This document shows, one piece after another, positions 1 to 10,047 of a stretch of DNA of 64,000 nt. Below the pieces are notes generated by a model that was not told the DNA's origin, ran no database searches, and saw nothing but the letters and a program-made list of their open reading frames with translations. Numbering within the stretch: the stretch's first letter is position 1; each line of letters starts with the position of its first letter. A program made the position numbers and the translations under genes. The DNA lies in assembly GCA_963764685.1 (NCBI GenBank), contig CAVXTT010000016.1, positions 310,001 through 374,000 on the forward strand, in the 5' to 3' direction. The DNA comes from CAVXTT01 sp963764685 (GTDB lineage Bacteria; Bacteroidota; Ignavibacteria; Ignavibacteriales; Ignavibacteriaceae).

Positions 1-1
1 T

Positions 2-955
2 AGTTATGATGATTTGCTTTTAAGTTCTACTGTACGTAAGATACCTCCTGTTCCTAATCCTACAGACAGTTTAGATGTTTTACATGTTTATCTTGGAAGT
101 GATAATTTTCAGTTTGTTGAAGGGGGTGAAACAATTAGATATGAGTCGAGAGTTGAAAGTAGTATTTATTCGTATGGCTGGTTCAAAAAAGAATTTTCGA
201 TGTGGGATATAAACGGAGATGGTTACAGTGATCTTATACTGAGTCATTGGTATAAGGATTCCACTAGTCATGTTCATTTTGGATCTGAATCTGTAATTGA
301 TACTATTCCATCTTTTTTTATAACAGACCCCGATACCACACGAGAGGATCTCATTGTTGGCCCAATGGGGCATAATATTGGAGATTTTAATGATGATGGT
401 TATGATGATTTTGTCTTGTATCATTCTTATCCTTCTTCATTTAGTCTTCATTTGGGCGGTCCCTACTTCAGTAATGAAAACCCTTATGGTTTAAGAGGAT
501 TATTGGAAGCTTGTATTGCCTTTCCACTCAAAGCAATGGCTTGTGGTGATCAGAGCGGGGACGGAGTTCAAGATTTTGTAACGATCTCTCCCTGTGGCAG
601 GTTAGGCGAGGGATATGTATTAATATTCAGGGGAAATCCTAATATTGTTACTGTTATCAGCGAATACATCTCCTCCGAAGGAAACACATTTCGGCTACTG
701 CAAAATTACCCTAATCCATTTAACCCAAGTACAAAAATTAACTACCAACTATCCCAAAGCAGTAATATAACGCTAAAAATATATGATATATTAGGGAAAG
801 AAATCTCAATCCTGGTAAACGAGCAAAAGCCACCAGGTTTATATCAAATTGAATTTGACGCCTCATACTATAATCTATCCTCTGGAGTCTATTTCTGTGA
901 ACTAAAAATTAAAAACGGTTCTTCCGAAAGAATAAAGATGATTTTTCTTAAATAA
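2..955 (+). CDS. T9SS cargo protein with FG-GAP/VCBS-like repeats, 5' end missing
   Basis: The reading frame is open to the left edge, so the gene starts outside the window; the TTG at 14 is only the first possible start codon inside it. The visible ~318 residues hold three acidic calcium-loop type repeats (DINGDGYSDL, DFNDDGYDDF, DQSGDGVQDF), as in FG-GAP/VCBS beta-propeller proteins. The last ~85 residues are a type A T9SS sorting domain (QNYPNPFNPSTKI, then YDILGKE, then SSGVYF), which directs outer-membrane export and is normally cleaved. The product is therefore probably a surface or secreted protein; its ligand or activity cannot be told. It ends 27 bases before the next T9SS cargo gene. 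Confidence 0.85.
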   Translation, partial: SYDDLLLSSTVRKIPPVPNPTDSLDVLHVYLGSDNFQFVEGGETIRYESRVESSIYSYGWFKKEFSMWDINGDGYSDLILSHWYKDSTSHVHFGSESVIDTIPSFFITDPDTTREDLIVGPMGHNIGDFNDDGYDDFVLYHSYPSSFSLHLGGPYFSNENPYGLRGLLEACIAFPLKAMACGDQSGDGVQDFVTISPCGRLGEGYVLIFRGNPNIVTVISEYISSEGNTFRLLQNYPNPFNPSTKINYQLSQSSNITLKIYDILGKEISILVNEQKPPGLYQIEFDASYYNLSSGVYFCELKIKNGSSERIKMIFLK

Positions 956-982
956 AAATGTTTCATAATAAACGGGGTTCTA

Positions 983-3900
983 ATGAAAACATTTTGCAGC
1001 ATAATCGTTGTACTGACTTTTAACTTATGTTTTGCACAGGAGCAAAGGTTTATAATTGGTGCTGAACATGTAAGTGGTATGGCAGAGTATAATACAGGCT
1101 CTTTACCTCACTCACCAGGCTTTTGGAATAATGTTAAAGACTTTGGACTGAATTGGGTTGGACTAAAATATTTCCAGCAGTATTCTAATTTTGGTTATCA
1201 CTCAAAGCAAGCTATAATTAATGATATCTCTATGGCAGAAGATAGGAATATAGATGTATATCTATTTAATGGATTTTTAAATAAACCCGTTAGTCCGTGG
1301 AATTTGTATATCCCATGTAGATGGCTTTATCAAATTGAGTATGTTCTTTCTAATACTCTTAATGATTTTTATAATGTACCTACAGGTGAAGCGTTGTCTG
1401 ATAGACAAAATAATGTTTTGCCTCATTGGAATTTATTTTATCCACCTGAAGATCAACTAAATTATTTACATTTAGAAACTGGATTGCATAACAATGGTAT
1501 AATAGCAAGCGACCTAAGACAAAAAACTTTGCAGCCTGATGGCCTAAATTATTATTTAAAAGTAAGAATGCGTTTACCATCGGCAGTGACTTTTCCTAAC
1601 ACTGATGTGCTGACAGTACGCGTGCGGAAGGTTGGGGGTTCTACCTACGGCAGAACTATTAAAGCAAATGAATTTAATAATAATGATTGGAAAGAAATTC
1701 TTGTTACTTGTTTTTTTAAAATGCCAACTAACCCAGATGAATGTATACCAGATATAGACGAAACAGATGTGTATGAATTGATAGATTCCATAAGTACAAA
1801 TCAGCTACCAAATGCTATAATGAAAGAGGGTATATTAAGCACTGACTACGATATTGAAATTGAATGGCATGCAACCGGGTTCTCAGTCGACTTAGATTAT
1901 GTAGCTATTGACAATGAGGATGCAAATTTCATAATGCCACCCCAAGAGGGATTAGCGGATAGAATTGAAGATTTTGTTGAAACCTATAAAAATCATGGTG
2001 TTTTAAATTTCCATGTCTACGACGAAGTTAATACGGCAAACTTATATTCTGTGAGATATTTTAATAATAAAATCCAGACTATACTTAACAATTCACTTAT
2101 GGGCTATAAAGACCCATTATCATATTTATTTTTTGTTAATACTAATCCTCCTCACGGTCCTACAACTAAAAGATATATTTGGGAATCTGATGCCCAATTA
2201 TTAATGTCTGATATTTACCCGATATGGAAAGGTGACATTAAGCCAAATCAACCAGGATATAGTACTTTGATTCAAGATATTCTTCAGGAGAGACTGATTG
2301 ATATAAACTGGTCTAACGGACCTGCTGGTCTAAAAAGTCTTGCTTTCGAATCACAAACATTTCACAAGCCCTTTATTTATACCGTTGAGGCTCATTTGTG
2401 GGATCGAATCGGGGAAGAATACACGAGGGAGCCTTCTGCTTATGAAATTAAAGCAATGGCTAATCTGGGAGTTTGTTATGGAGCCAAAGGCATTACATAT
2501 TATTTATATGCGCATCTTATTGCTGAGCAAGATGAAATTAATGGTTTTTATTTTCACGATTCTCCTGTTCCGGATGGCAGTAAAAAAGTCTTAGATGCAT
2601 ACGACTATCCTAAATGGGAAACTATTAAACAATTAAACCAGAAACTTGCAATATTAGGTGATGATCTGCTTTCCTTAACTTGGAAGAGTGCTTATAGTAT
2701 TCACAAAGATCAGTTCCCCGCTGATAGTTATATCACTGATATTCATTATCCATCCAATATCAACTTTCCTGATTGTAATCAGGAAAGTAATTGCAGATAT
2801 ATTGAATTGGGTTTATTTAAAAAGACTGATGAAATCGATAACCTTAATAAGGACTATTTTTATTTAGTTAACCGGAGAACCTTACCTTCTGAAACTGTTC
2901 CTATTCAGATCACTATAAACAAAACTTTAAGTAATCCGAATAATTATCAGAATTGGGGACTTAAGGAGATTGGAACCACTAACTCTTGGACAGTGCAAAT
3001 TACAGGTATGATCGAACCTGTATTCCAGCCAGGAGAAGGTAAACTTTTTTCTTTGCAACCTGTAGTAATCGGTGGAGGTACTTTAAAATATAATGAAACT
3101 ATTACTGGTACAGTAACTTTAAGTAATGATCTCATTATTGATGATAGTAGTGTTTTAACAGTTGCAGGAACATATAACGCATACGATGATATTATTATCC
3201 GTAATGGCAGCATAGCTTATGGAACGAATGGTAAAATAAACTTCTATAACGGCAAGAAACTGATCATTGAAGGGAATGCCACTTTACAGGGAACCTCGGC
3301 ACATAAGCTTGAACTTGACTTTATGAGCACTGAAAACAACAGCGGGATTATGATTGAAGAAGGGGGTAATCTAGTGATGAGTTACTGCACGGTCAAAAAT
3401 GCATCCAAGGGAATTGAGGCATCAGCAAATTTCTCACGTGCATATGCTGATCATTGTGAATTTACCGATTGCGGCAACTATTCGATAGCAATTTATGGTA
3501 TTGGAATAGGGGAAGAGCTGCCTTTTACACCCTCTCCTTCTCAAATATCGAACTGCACAATATCGGGATCAGTGTATGGGATTTCTGTCGTGCTTCTTCC
3601 TGAAATAGTAATTCAGGGAAATACAATCAGTGACACTGAACTTGGAATTTATCTTAGTAACGTCACTCGGCCCTACATAGCAGATAATACGATATGGTCA
3701 ACAAAACTCTCAATGCCGGGGATTATGATGGAAAGCTGTAATGGGATAATCGTATCGAACAGTATATCTGGACATTTAAATGGAATTCATTGCGGAAATT
3801 CATTTCCTGATATAGGAAGCAATGAAATCATTGATAACCAGGTCCACGGGTTATATGCCGGTACAGGTTCTATTCCTAATCTAAGCGGCAGGCCATATAA

Positions 3901-5125
3901 TGATCCTCCTAAAAGGTTTCCTATTTCAGGATATAATACAATTTATAACAACGGGGGGTGGGAAACTCCCCCGGTAGAGGATAATGATGGTTCTGAAATA
4001 TATTTGAATGAATCTTTTATTTATATGGATAATGGCTGTAATTCTGTAGTTGATAACAGAATGCCTGATAGTGGGCCATTAGTAAATACATTATACCTGA
4101 TGAACGGGTCTGGGCAGGATCATGAAATCAATTGCATTGAAAACCATTGGGGCAGACATCCGGAATATCGTTTGGAAGATAGGTTTGGGCATTTAAGTGT
4201 TCGCTATATACCCTTTCGCGAAGGTCCCTGTGCATATCAACCTGATCAGGATGAACTTTATGTTAAGAGCTCTATTGGTGAAATTATCGATACAACATAT
4301 TCAGCTCTTTCCTCATCAGGTAGTTACTCAACTACAGAGATTCTATATTCCAGTGCGGATAAAATGTTCATAGGCTCAGATTTTACCAATGCAGCTAATG
4401 TTTATAATCAGGTCATCTCAGGCATTGATTCCTTAAGAATAAAGCTGCCTGCCTACAGGAGATTATATGAAATAGGAAGGCTTACCAATAAACCGGTTAC
4501 ATATTTTGACAGTCTCTATAACTCATATACATCAATAGCCGGGTCTACTGAAGATACACTGCTGCAGAAGATATTTACCCAGTTAGGCTCTTTAAGTCTT
4601 ATAGGTCAGACAGAATATATCAGTGCAATTGATGAATTTGACCAGATAATACAAACCAGACCTAATACAGAGGAAGCCGTATATGCAGAAATAGATGCAA
4701 TGACAACGGCACTGCTTCTAGAGGATGACTCAACATTAAATAAAACATCTGCAGCTAAATATATAAAAAGAACAAGCAGTGAATACCTTGCTTCTTTAGA
4801 TAAGCTGATAAGGACTAATTTTGGTAATAATCCTAAACCGCAGGAAATAGTTATCCCAACAGCATACCTGCTTTATCAAAATTATCCTAATCCATTTAAT
4901 CCTACTACAAGAATAAGGTATGATCTTCCTGAAGTAAGCAGGGTAAGCTGTTCGGTATATGATCTACTGGGGAGAAAAGTTAAGGATCTTGAAGATAATC
5001 AACTCAAACAGCCGGGTAGTTATGAACTCACATTTGATGCTTCAGGACTATCCAGTGGTATTTATTTCTATAGGATTACTGCTAATCAATATGTGAGTGC
5101 TAAGAAAATGGTAGTAATCAAATAA
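983..5125 (+). CDS. Large T9SS cargo protein with parallel beta-helix region
   Basis: A 1380-residue protein with a signal peptide (about residues 1-19, ending CFAQ) and a C-terminal type A T9SS sorting domain (about 1297-1380, core QNYPNPFNPTTR, ending VSAKKMVVIK). The N-terminal ~650 residues have an aromatic-rich, enzyme-like composition with stretches such as FNGFLNKPVSPW and KGITYYLYAHL, possibly a glycoside hydrolase-like barrel, but I cannot name the family. Residues ~700-1000 have short repeated turns (ISNCTISGS, IQGNTISDT, IADNTIWST) typical of right-handed parallel beta-helix (PbH1) proteins. A helical region follows before the sorting domain. Probably an exported polysaccharide-active or adhesive protein. 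The start follows a GGGG-type ribosome site and begins the signal peptide. Confidence 0.85.
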   Translation: MKTFCSIIVVLTFNLCFAQEQRFIIGAEHVSGMAEYNTGSLPHSPGFWNNVKDFGLNWVGLKYFQQYSNFGYHSKQAIINDISMAEDRNIDVYLFNGFLNKPVSPWNLYIPCRWLYQIEYVLSNTLNDFYNVPTGEALSDRQNNVLPHWNLFYPPEDQLNYLHLETGLHNNGIIASDLRQKTLQPDGLNYYLKVRMRLPSAVTFPNTDVLTVRVRKVGGSTYGRTIKANEFNNNDWKEILVTCFFKMPTNPDECIPDIDETDVYELIDSISTNQLPNAIMKEGILSTDYDIEIEWHATGFSVDLDYVAIDNEDANFIMPPQEGLADRIEDFVETYKNHGVLNFHVYDEVNTANLYSVRYFNNKIQTILNNSLMGYKDPLSYLFFVNTNPPHGPTTKRYIWESDAQLLMSDIYPIWKGDIKPNQPGYSTLIQDILQERLIDINWSNGPAGLKSLAFESQTFHKPFIYTVEAHLWDRIGEEYTREPSAYEIKAMANLGVCYGAKGITYYLYAHLIAEQDEINGFYFHDSPVPDGSKKVLDAYDYPKWETIKQLNQKLAILGDDLLSLTWKSAYSIHKDQFPADSYITDIHYPSNINFPDCNQESNCRYIELGLFKKTDEIDNLNKDYFYLVNRRTLPSETVPIQITINKTLSNPNNYQNWGLKEIGTTNSWTVQITGMIEPVFQPGEGKLFSLQPVVIGGGTLKYNETITGTVTLSNDLIIDDSSVLTVAGTYNAYDDIIIRNGSIAYGTNGKINFYNGKKLIIEGNATLQGTSAHKLELDFMSTENNSGIMIEEGGNLVMSYCTVKNASKGIEASANFSRAYADHCEFTDCGNYSIAIYGIGIGEELPFTPSPSQISNCTISGSVYGISVVLLPEIVIQGNTISDTELGIYLSNVTRPYIADNTIWSTKLSMPGIMMESCNGIIVSNSISGHLNGIHCGNSFPDIGSNEIIDNQVHGLYAGTGSIPNLSGRPYNDPPKRFPISGYNTIYNNGGWETPPVEDNDGSEIYLNESFIYMDNGCNSVVDNRMPDSGPLVNTLYLMNGSGQDHEINCIENHWGRHPEYRLEDRFGHLSVRYIPFREGPCAYQPDQDELYVKSSIGEIIDTTYSALSSSGSYSTTEILYSSADKMFIGSDFTNAANVYNQVISGIDSLRIKLPAYRRLYEIGRLTNKPVTYFDSLYNSYTSIAGSTEDTLLQKIFTQLGSLSLIGQTEYISAIDEFDQIIQTRPNTEEAVYAEIDAMTTALLLEDDSTLNKTSAAKYIKRTSSEYLASLDKLIRTNFGNNPKPQEIVIPTAYLLYQNYPNPFNPTTRIRYDLPEVSRVSCSVYDLLGRKVKDLEDNQLKQPGSYELTFDASGLSSGIYFYRITANQYVSAKKMVVIK

Positions 5126-5151
5126 ATGTTCTGAAATCTTAAATTAGAATA

Positions 5152-5179
5152 GTAGGCATTTGATTAATCAAATGCCTAC
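5152..5179. terminator. Perfect 14-bp-arm palindrome after the T9SS gene
   Basis: GTAGGCATTTGATT is followed directly by its exact reverse complement. It lies 26 bases after the stop of the 1380-residue protein and before der. There is only a short T run afterwards, so it may be a bidirectional terminator or transcript 3'-end stabiliser rather than a classic intrinsic terminator. Confidence 0.5.
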
Positions 5180-5245
5180 AGTTTAATATTTCCGGATTAA
5201 GATCCCTTCTCCTCTCCTCTTCTCTTTTTTCCTTATCTTTAACAT

Positions 5246-6556
5246 ATGAAAATTCCAATTGTTGTTATTATCGGCAGACCCAATGTGGGGAAATCCACTC
5301 TTTTTAACCGCCTGGTGGGTAAAAGAGATGCAATTGTTCACGATATCAGCGGGGTTACAAGAGACAGGAACTACGGTGAGGTAGAATGGGCAGGTAAAGA
5401 ATTCCGTCTTATCGATACGGGCGGCTATGTTCCAAATTCTTCAGATCTCTTCGAACGGGCTATTAAAGAACAGGTTGAAATTGCTCTAACTGAAGCTGAT
5501 TCGATTTTATTTTTAGTGGACGGACGCAGCGGCATTACCCCGATGGATCATTATATCGCCAATATGCTCAGGACATCCGGCAAGGAGTTCTTTCTTCTTG
5601 TAAATAAAATTGATTCGGAAAACTATGAAGCATTAGCCGCAGATTTTTATTCCCTCGGGATTGAAAAAACTTATACCATTTCAGCCCTGGCAGGGAGGCA
5701 GATAGGGGATCTGCTTGATGATATAACTAAAGATTTTCCTTCATACTCCGAAGATGAGAAAGATGAGAAATTAAAAATTGCAATTGTAGGACGCCCTAAT
5801 GTCGGTAAATCATCCCTCGTAAATGCACTGCTGGGATTCGACAGATCAATTGTTACCGATATCCCGGGAACTACAAGAGACAGCATCGATACGGTTCTAA
5901 AATATTACGGCAGGGAAATAATCCTGGTCGATACTGCGGGTTTACGGAAAAAGAAAAAAGTTGAGGAAAACATTGAATTCTTTTCTACTATCAGAACACT
6001 TAATGCAATAACCGACTGCAGTGTGGCAGTTGTTATGCTTGATGCGAAGTACGGCCTCGAAAAGCAGGATCAGAAAATCATTGATGAAGCTGTCCACAGA
6101 CGTAAAGGTATAATCATTGCCGTAAATAAATGGGATCTGATTGAAAAAGAAACAAATACTTCAAAAAAGTTTGAGGATGAGATCCGGGAAAAGCTTGGCT
6201 CAATTAAATACATCCCCCTGCTGTTTATTTCCGCATTAACAAAGCAGAGAATATTTAAGCTTATAGAACTTGCTGAAAAAATTAATATTGAGAGACAGAA
6301 AAAGATCTCAACAAGCGAGCTGAATGATAAGCTGCTGCCGGAGCTTGAGAAGAGTCCCCCTAAATCAACCAGTACCGGTAAGGAAGTTAAAATAAAATAT
6401 ATAACACAGGCTGGAAATTATTACCCTGTGTTCCTGTTCTTTACAAATTACCCGAAAGAAATATCGGATCAGTATAAACGATTTATAGAGGGACTGATAA
6501 GGAAGCATTTTGGTTTTGAGGGTGTGCCTGTTACTCTTGCATTTAAGGCTAAATAA
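5246..6556 (+). CDS. der: Ribosome assembly GTPase Der (EngA)
   Basis: Der is a double-GTPase that acts in 50S ribosomal subunit maturation in the cytoplasm. The 436-residue length is normal for the family. Two complete G domains are seen: GRPNVGKST at about residues 10-18 with NKID near 118, and GRPNVGKSS near 182-190 with DTAG and NKWD near 292. The C-terminal ~100 residues are the KH-like domain, ending in the typical GFEGVPVTL. The start is the first ATG of a frame that begins directly with the first P-loop strand. It heads a plus-strand housekeeping run; upp follows after 27 bases. Confidence 0.97.
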   Translation: MKIPIVVIIGRPNVGKSTLFNRLVGKRDAIVHDISGVTRDRNYGEVEWAGKEFRLIDTGGYVPNSSDLFERAIKEQVEIALTEADSILFLVDGRSGITPMDHYIANMLRTSGKEFFLLVNKIDSENYEALAADFYSLGIEKTYTISALAGRQIGDLLDDITKDFPSYSEDEKDEKLKIAIVGRPNVGKSSLVNALLGFDRSIVTDIPGTTRDSIDTVLKYYGREIILVDTAGLRKKKKVEENIEFFSTIRTLNAITDCSVAVVMLDAKYGLEKQDQKIIDEAVHRRKGIIIAVNKWDLIEKETNTSKKFEDEIREKLGSIKYIPLLFISALTKQRIFKLIELAEKINIERQKKISTSELNDKLLPELEKSPPKSTSTGKEVKIKYITQAGNYYPVFLFFTNYPKEISDQYKRFIEGLIRKHFGFEGVPVTLAFKAK

Positions 6557-6583
6557 AAATTAAATCATAAAATAATTCTTACT

Positions 6584-7222
6584 ATGGATTACGGATTCAG
6601 GAACTTTACAATTGTAGAACATCCGCTGCTTAAAAAGGACATCACAATAATCAGGGATGAAACTACAAATGCAGAAACTTTCAGGGCAGCTGTAAAAAGA
6701 ATATCGGGCATACTTGCAGTCGAAATAAGCAGGCATTTTAACCTGGTAAATATTGAGGTTAAGACCCCGCTGGAAAAAACCGTTGGGTATAAAATGAAAC
6801 AGGATATTGTACTGATTCCTATTCTCAGGGCGGGACTTGGAATGCTGGGCGGTTTCCTTGAAATAATTCCTGATGCGAAGGTAGGGCATATCGGGTTGCA
6901 GCGGAATGAGGAAACCCTCATACCTGAAGAATATTATTATAAGACTCCGCTTGGTCTCGATAAATCGGAAGTAATTGTCCTTGATCCTATGCTTGCCACC
7001 GGTGGTAGCGGATGCGCAGCAGTAGATTATATTAAAAAAAGGGGGAAGGAAAAGATAATTTTTGCTTCCCTTGTTGCTGCTCCCGAAGGGGTTAAAAGAA
7101 TGAATTCAGACCATCCTGATGTCCTTATTTATACAGCCGCCCTCGACAGGCAGCTGAATGAAAAGGGTTATATCTTACCGGGCCTTGGGGATGCCGGGGA
7201 CAGGATGTTCGGGACCAAATAG
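6584..7222 (+). CDS. upp: Uracil phosphoribosyltransferase
   Basis: Pyrimidine salvage enzyme converting uracil and PRPP to UMP. The 212 residues match the family's usual length. The PRPP loop LDPMLATGGS lies at about 133-142, and the C-terminal uracil-binding signature GLGDAGDRMFGTK is complete. The N-terminal HPLLKKDITIIRD is typical. The TAG stop at 7220-7222 falls inside a copy of the octanucleotide repeat family (7218-7259). Confidence 0.97.
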   Translation: MDYGFRNFTIVEHPLLKKDITIIRDETTNAETFRAAVKRISGILAVEISRHFNLVNIEVKTPLEKTVGYKMKQDIVLIPILRAGLGMLGGFLEIIPDAKVGHIGLQRNEETLIPEEYYYKTPLGLDKSEVIVLDPMLATGGSGCAAVDYIKKRGKEKIIFASLVAAPEGVKRMNSDHPDVLIYTAALDRQLNEKGYILPGLGDAGDRMFGTK

Positions 7223-7259
7223 TGCGGTCGTGCTGTCGTGCGGTGGTGCGGGGGAAATA
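7218..7259 (+). repeat. Octanucleotide repeat element, copy C
   Basis: Four consecutive 8-bp units close to CGTGCGGT (AGTGCGGT, CGTGCTGT, CGTGCGGT, GGTGCGGG), then GGAAATA. It matches 36 of 42 bases of copy A at 35056. It begins at the upp stop codon. Confidence 0.85.
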
Positions 7260-7372
7260 AAGACATTGGATAGAACAATTCTCTGCCTCCGCACGTTTCT
7301 GATGACTTTCCCAAGTTCAATAAAAAAGCTAAATTACAGGGAACAAAAAGAGCAGAACTTCTTGTAAATAGT

Positions 7373-9544
7373 ATGACAGTTGTTAGTACAAAACAAAAGA
7401 AGATGCTTGATGAACTCCTTATTTCCTGCAGACAGCATCTCCCGAAGGTGGACGAAGCGCTCATTACCAAAAGTTTTGAGTATTCGCTCGAGGCGCATAA
7501 AAACGACCTAAGAGCCTCCGGTGAGCCTTATTATACACACCCCTATGAAGTAGCCCAGATAGTAGCGAATGAAATACCTCTTGACGACATAACCGTGGCA
7601 AGCTCCCTGCTGCACGATGTTGTTGAAGATACTGAGGTCAACCTTGATATCCTGGCAAAGGAATTTGGTAAAGAAGTAGCTGAAATTGTAGACGGCGTCA
7701 CAAAAATAAGCGGCATCTTTAAGGGGCAGGAAATAACGATGGCTGAGAACTACCGTAAGCTGCTCCTCTCGATGGTTAAGGATGTAAGGGTAATTCTTGT
7801 GAAGTTTGCCGACAGGCTCCATAATATGCGCACACTGGAGCATTTACAGCCTGAAAAACAGAGAAGAATAGCACAGGAAACCCTTGAAATATATGCTCCC
7901 TTTGCAAACAGGTTCGGTCTCGGCAGAGTAAAATGGGAACTTGAGGACCTTGCATTTAAAGCTCTGAATAAAGAAGCATACGAAGAGATCGTAAGAAAGA
8001 TAAAGAATAAGCGGAAGGAACGGGAAAGTTATATAAAGAAATTTACTGTCCCGATTATTTCAAAGCTTAATGAATACAATCTTAAATGGGATATCAACGG
8101 AAGGCCAAAACATCTTTATAGTATATACAGGAAAATGGTCAGACGTAATAAACCGTTCGAAGAGATCTACGATCTTTTTGCCATAAGAATAATTCTGGAA
8201 ACCGAGAATGCGAACGACTGTTATACAACGCTGGGTATAGTAAACCAGCTGTATCTTCCCATACCGGATAGATTTAAAGATTATATCTCAATTCCCAAAA
8301 CAAATAATTACCAGTCAATCCATACAACAGTTATCGGTCCCGAAGGTAAACCTGTTGAAGTACAGATCAGGACACGCAAAATGCACGAGGTGGCAGAAAA
8401 AGGAGTTGCCGCTCACTGGCGATACAAAGAAAATAAATCTGCTTCCGATAAGGATATGGAGAATTGGGTTAACTGGATCAGGGATATATTTGAGCACGCA
8501 TCCAAGGACGAAGCAAGAAAAGATCTTCTTGAAAGCTTTAAATTAAATCTTTACCAGGACGAGATTTATGTATTCACTCCTAAAGGAGATCTTAGGCGTC
8601 TCCCGATCAATTCTACTCCTGTCGATTTTGCTTTTGAGATCCATAGTAAAGTAGGATTTCACTGCATTGGCGCTAAAGTAAATTCAAAGATAGTACCGCT
8701 TGATACAATACTTCACAGCGGTGATCAGGTGGAAGTTATAACGTCAAAGAACCAGCATCCCAACAAGAACTGGATAAAATTTGTTACCACTCATAAGGCA
8801 AAATCTGCTATCAGAAAATGGATGAACAAGGAGGAAGACGAGCTTGTAAATGCAGGGAAGGAAATGTGGGAGAAAAAGATAAAAAAACTAAAGCTTAGCT
8901 TCGACCAGGTGGATATTTCCAAGCTGACTCTTAATCTGAAATTTGAATCACCCAGACTATTCTTTAAGGCGATAGCACAGAATAAAATAAATGTAGATGA
9001 AGTGCTTGCAGCATCACGCGATAAAGAAAAGAAGGAAAAGGGACAACTGCTTGAATTTGAAAACTTTGCTAATCTTGCACGAGGCAACGCTGGCGGAATA
9101 ATTGTAGATGGATCAGATGTTAAAATTTTATACACATATGCAAAGTGCTGTAACCCTATTCCGGGCGACCCTATTGTTGGATATATTACTATAGGGGAGG
9201 GGATAAAGATCCATAGAAAAACCTGCGGCAATCTTTTGAATATCACTGAAAAAGATGCAAGCAAACTTATACCGGTTCAGTGGCCTGAAGTTGAAGGATC
9301 ACTATTTGTGGCAGGGTTATCAGTTATGGGAAAAGATTCACCCGGTATCCTGAATGAGATCTCGCACGCAATAGTTTCATACCAGAATACAAATATTAAA
9401 TCGATTAATATCAGTACATCAAACTCTACTTTCGACGGCAGTGTTACATTATACGTTCAGAATCTTGATCATCTTTCAAGAATTATTGAACGATTAAAAA
9501 AACTCAAAGGGGTGTATACTGTTGAAAGATTTGAAAGCGCCTGA
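7373..9544 (+). CDS. rel: Bifunctional (p)ppGpp synthetase/hydrolase, RelA/SpoT family
   Basis: Controls the stringent response by making and degrading (p)ppGpp. The 723 residues contain, in order: an HD hydrolase domain (His56, His81-Asp82 in LLHDVVEDT, so hydrolase residues look intact); a nucleotidyltransferase synthetase domain at ~230-350 (YSIYRKM, YQSIHTTVIGPEG, VEVQIRT, HWRYKE); a TGS domain at ~394-460 (IYVFTPKGD, then GDQVEVITS); a helical and zinc-finger-like region with CCNPIPGD; and a C-terminal ACT domain from ~650. This is the full long Rel layout, expected to be bifunctional. Its TGA stop overlaps the ATG of ruvX (TGATG), so the two are translationally coupled. Confidence 0.95.
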   Translation: MTVVSTKQKKMLDELLISCRQHLPKVDEALITKSFEYSLEAHKNDLRASGEPYYTHPYEVAQIVANEIPLDDITVASSLLHDVVEDTEVNLDILAKEFGKEVAEIVDGVTKISGIFKGQEITMAENYRKLLLSMVKDVRVILVKFADRLHNMRTLEHLQPEKQRRIAQETLEIYAPFANRFGLGRVKWELEDLAFKALNKEAYEEIVRKIKNKRKERESYIKKFTVPIISKLNEYNLKWDINGRPKHLYSIYRKMVRRNKPFEEIYDLFAIRIILETENANDCYTTLGIVNQLYLPIPDRFKDYISIPKTNNYQSIHTTVIGPEGKPVEVQIRTRKMHEVAEKGVAAHWRYKENKSASDKDMENWVNWIRDIFEHASKDEARKDLLESFKLNLYQDEIYVFTPKGDLRRLPINSTPVDFAFEIHSKVGFHCIGAKVNSKIVPLDTILHSGDQVEVITSKNQHPNKNWIKFVTTHKAKSAIRKWMNKEEDELVNAGKEMWEKKIKKLKLSFDQVDISKLTLNLKFESPRLFFKAIAQNKINVDEVLAASRDKEKKEKGQLLEFENFANLARGNAGGIIVDGSDVKILYTYAKCCNPIPGDPIVGYITIGEGIKIHRKTCGNLLNITEKDASKLIPVQWPEVEGSLFVAGLSVMGKDSPGILNEISHAIVSYQNTNIKSINISTSNSTFDGSVTLYVQNLDHLSRIIERLKKLKGVYTVERFESA

Positions 9545-9996
9545 TGCCTGAAGATGATCTGAAAAGGATCCTCGGCATCGATTACGGAAGCAGGAGAATC
9601 GGACTTGCAGTCAGTGATCCCTTATTGCTGATGGCTTATCCATTAATTACACTTACAAATAATAACCTCCTCATCAGGAACCTGAAGAAGATTATTTCCG
9701 ATAAAAATATTATACTCATTTTGCTTGGTTATCCTTTCAAAGATGACGGTACTGCATCTTCAAATGCAGGGGATATTATGAAATTTAAGACTCTTCTGGA
9801 ACAGCAGCTTAAGCTGGAAGTTATCCTATGGGATGAACGGTATACATCAGAAATGGCTAAAGATCTGGTAATTACGGGCGTTCCGAAAAAATCCAAAAGA
9901 AGAGAAAAAGGATTGATCGATAGGGGAGCAGCAGCAATTATTCTTCAGGAGTTCCTTGATGAAAAGAGAGAAGAATTAAGGAAAGTATATTTATAG
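9544..9996 (+). CDS. ruvX: Pre-16S rRNA nuclease / Holliday junction resolvase-like RuvX (YqgF)
   Basis: RNase H-fold protein of the YqgF family, implicated in 16S rRNA 5' processing; the older name is putative Holliday junction resolvase. The 150 residues show the family signature GIDYGSRRIGLAVSD with Asp13, the LLGYP strand, WDERYTS and a C-terminal DRGAAAIILQEFL, which supply the expected acidic residues. Its ATG overlaps the rel stop codon. A BMC shell-type gene follows after 51 bases. Confidence 0.93.
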   Translation: MPEDDLKRILGIDYGSRRIGLAVSDPLLLMAYPLITLTNNNLLIRNLKKIISDKNIILILLGYPFKDDGTASSNAGDIMKFKTLLEQQLKLEVILWDERYTSEMAKDLVITGVPKKSKRREKGLIDRGAAAIILQEFLDEKREELRKVYL

Positions 9997-10047
9997 TTTA
10001 CTTTTAAGGACTGAAAAGCTATTTTCCGTTAATAATTTAGCTTAAAT

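Noticed and set aside
7158..7367. 69-codon frame across the upp end and octanucleotide copy C
   Set aside because: It overlaps upp and consists largely of the repeat.
8791..9264. 157-codon open frame antisense to rel
   Set aside because: Low-complexity Ser/Phe-rich translation opposite a conserved gene.
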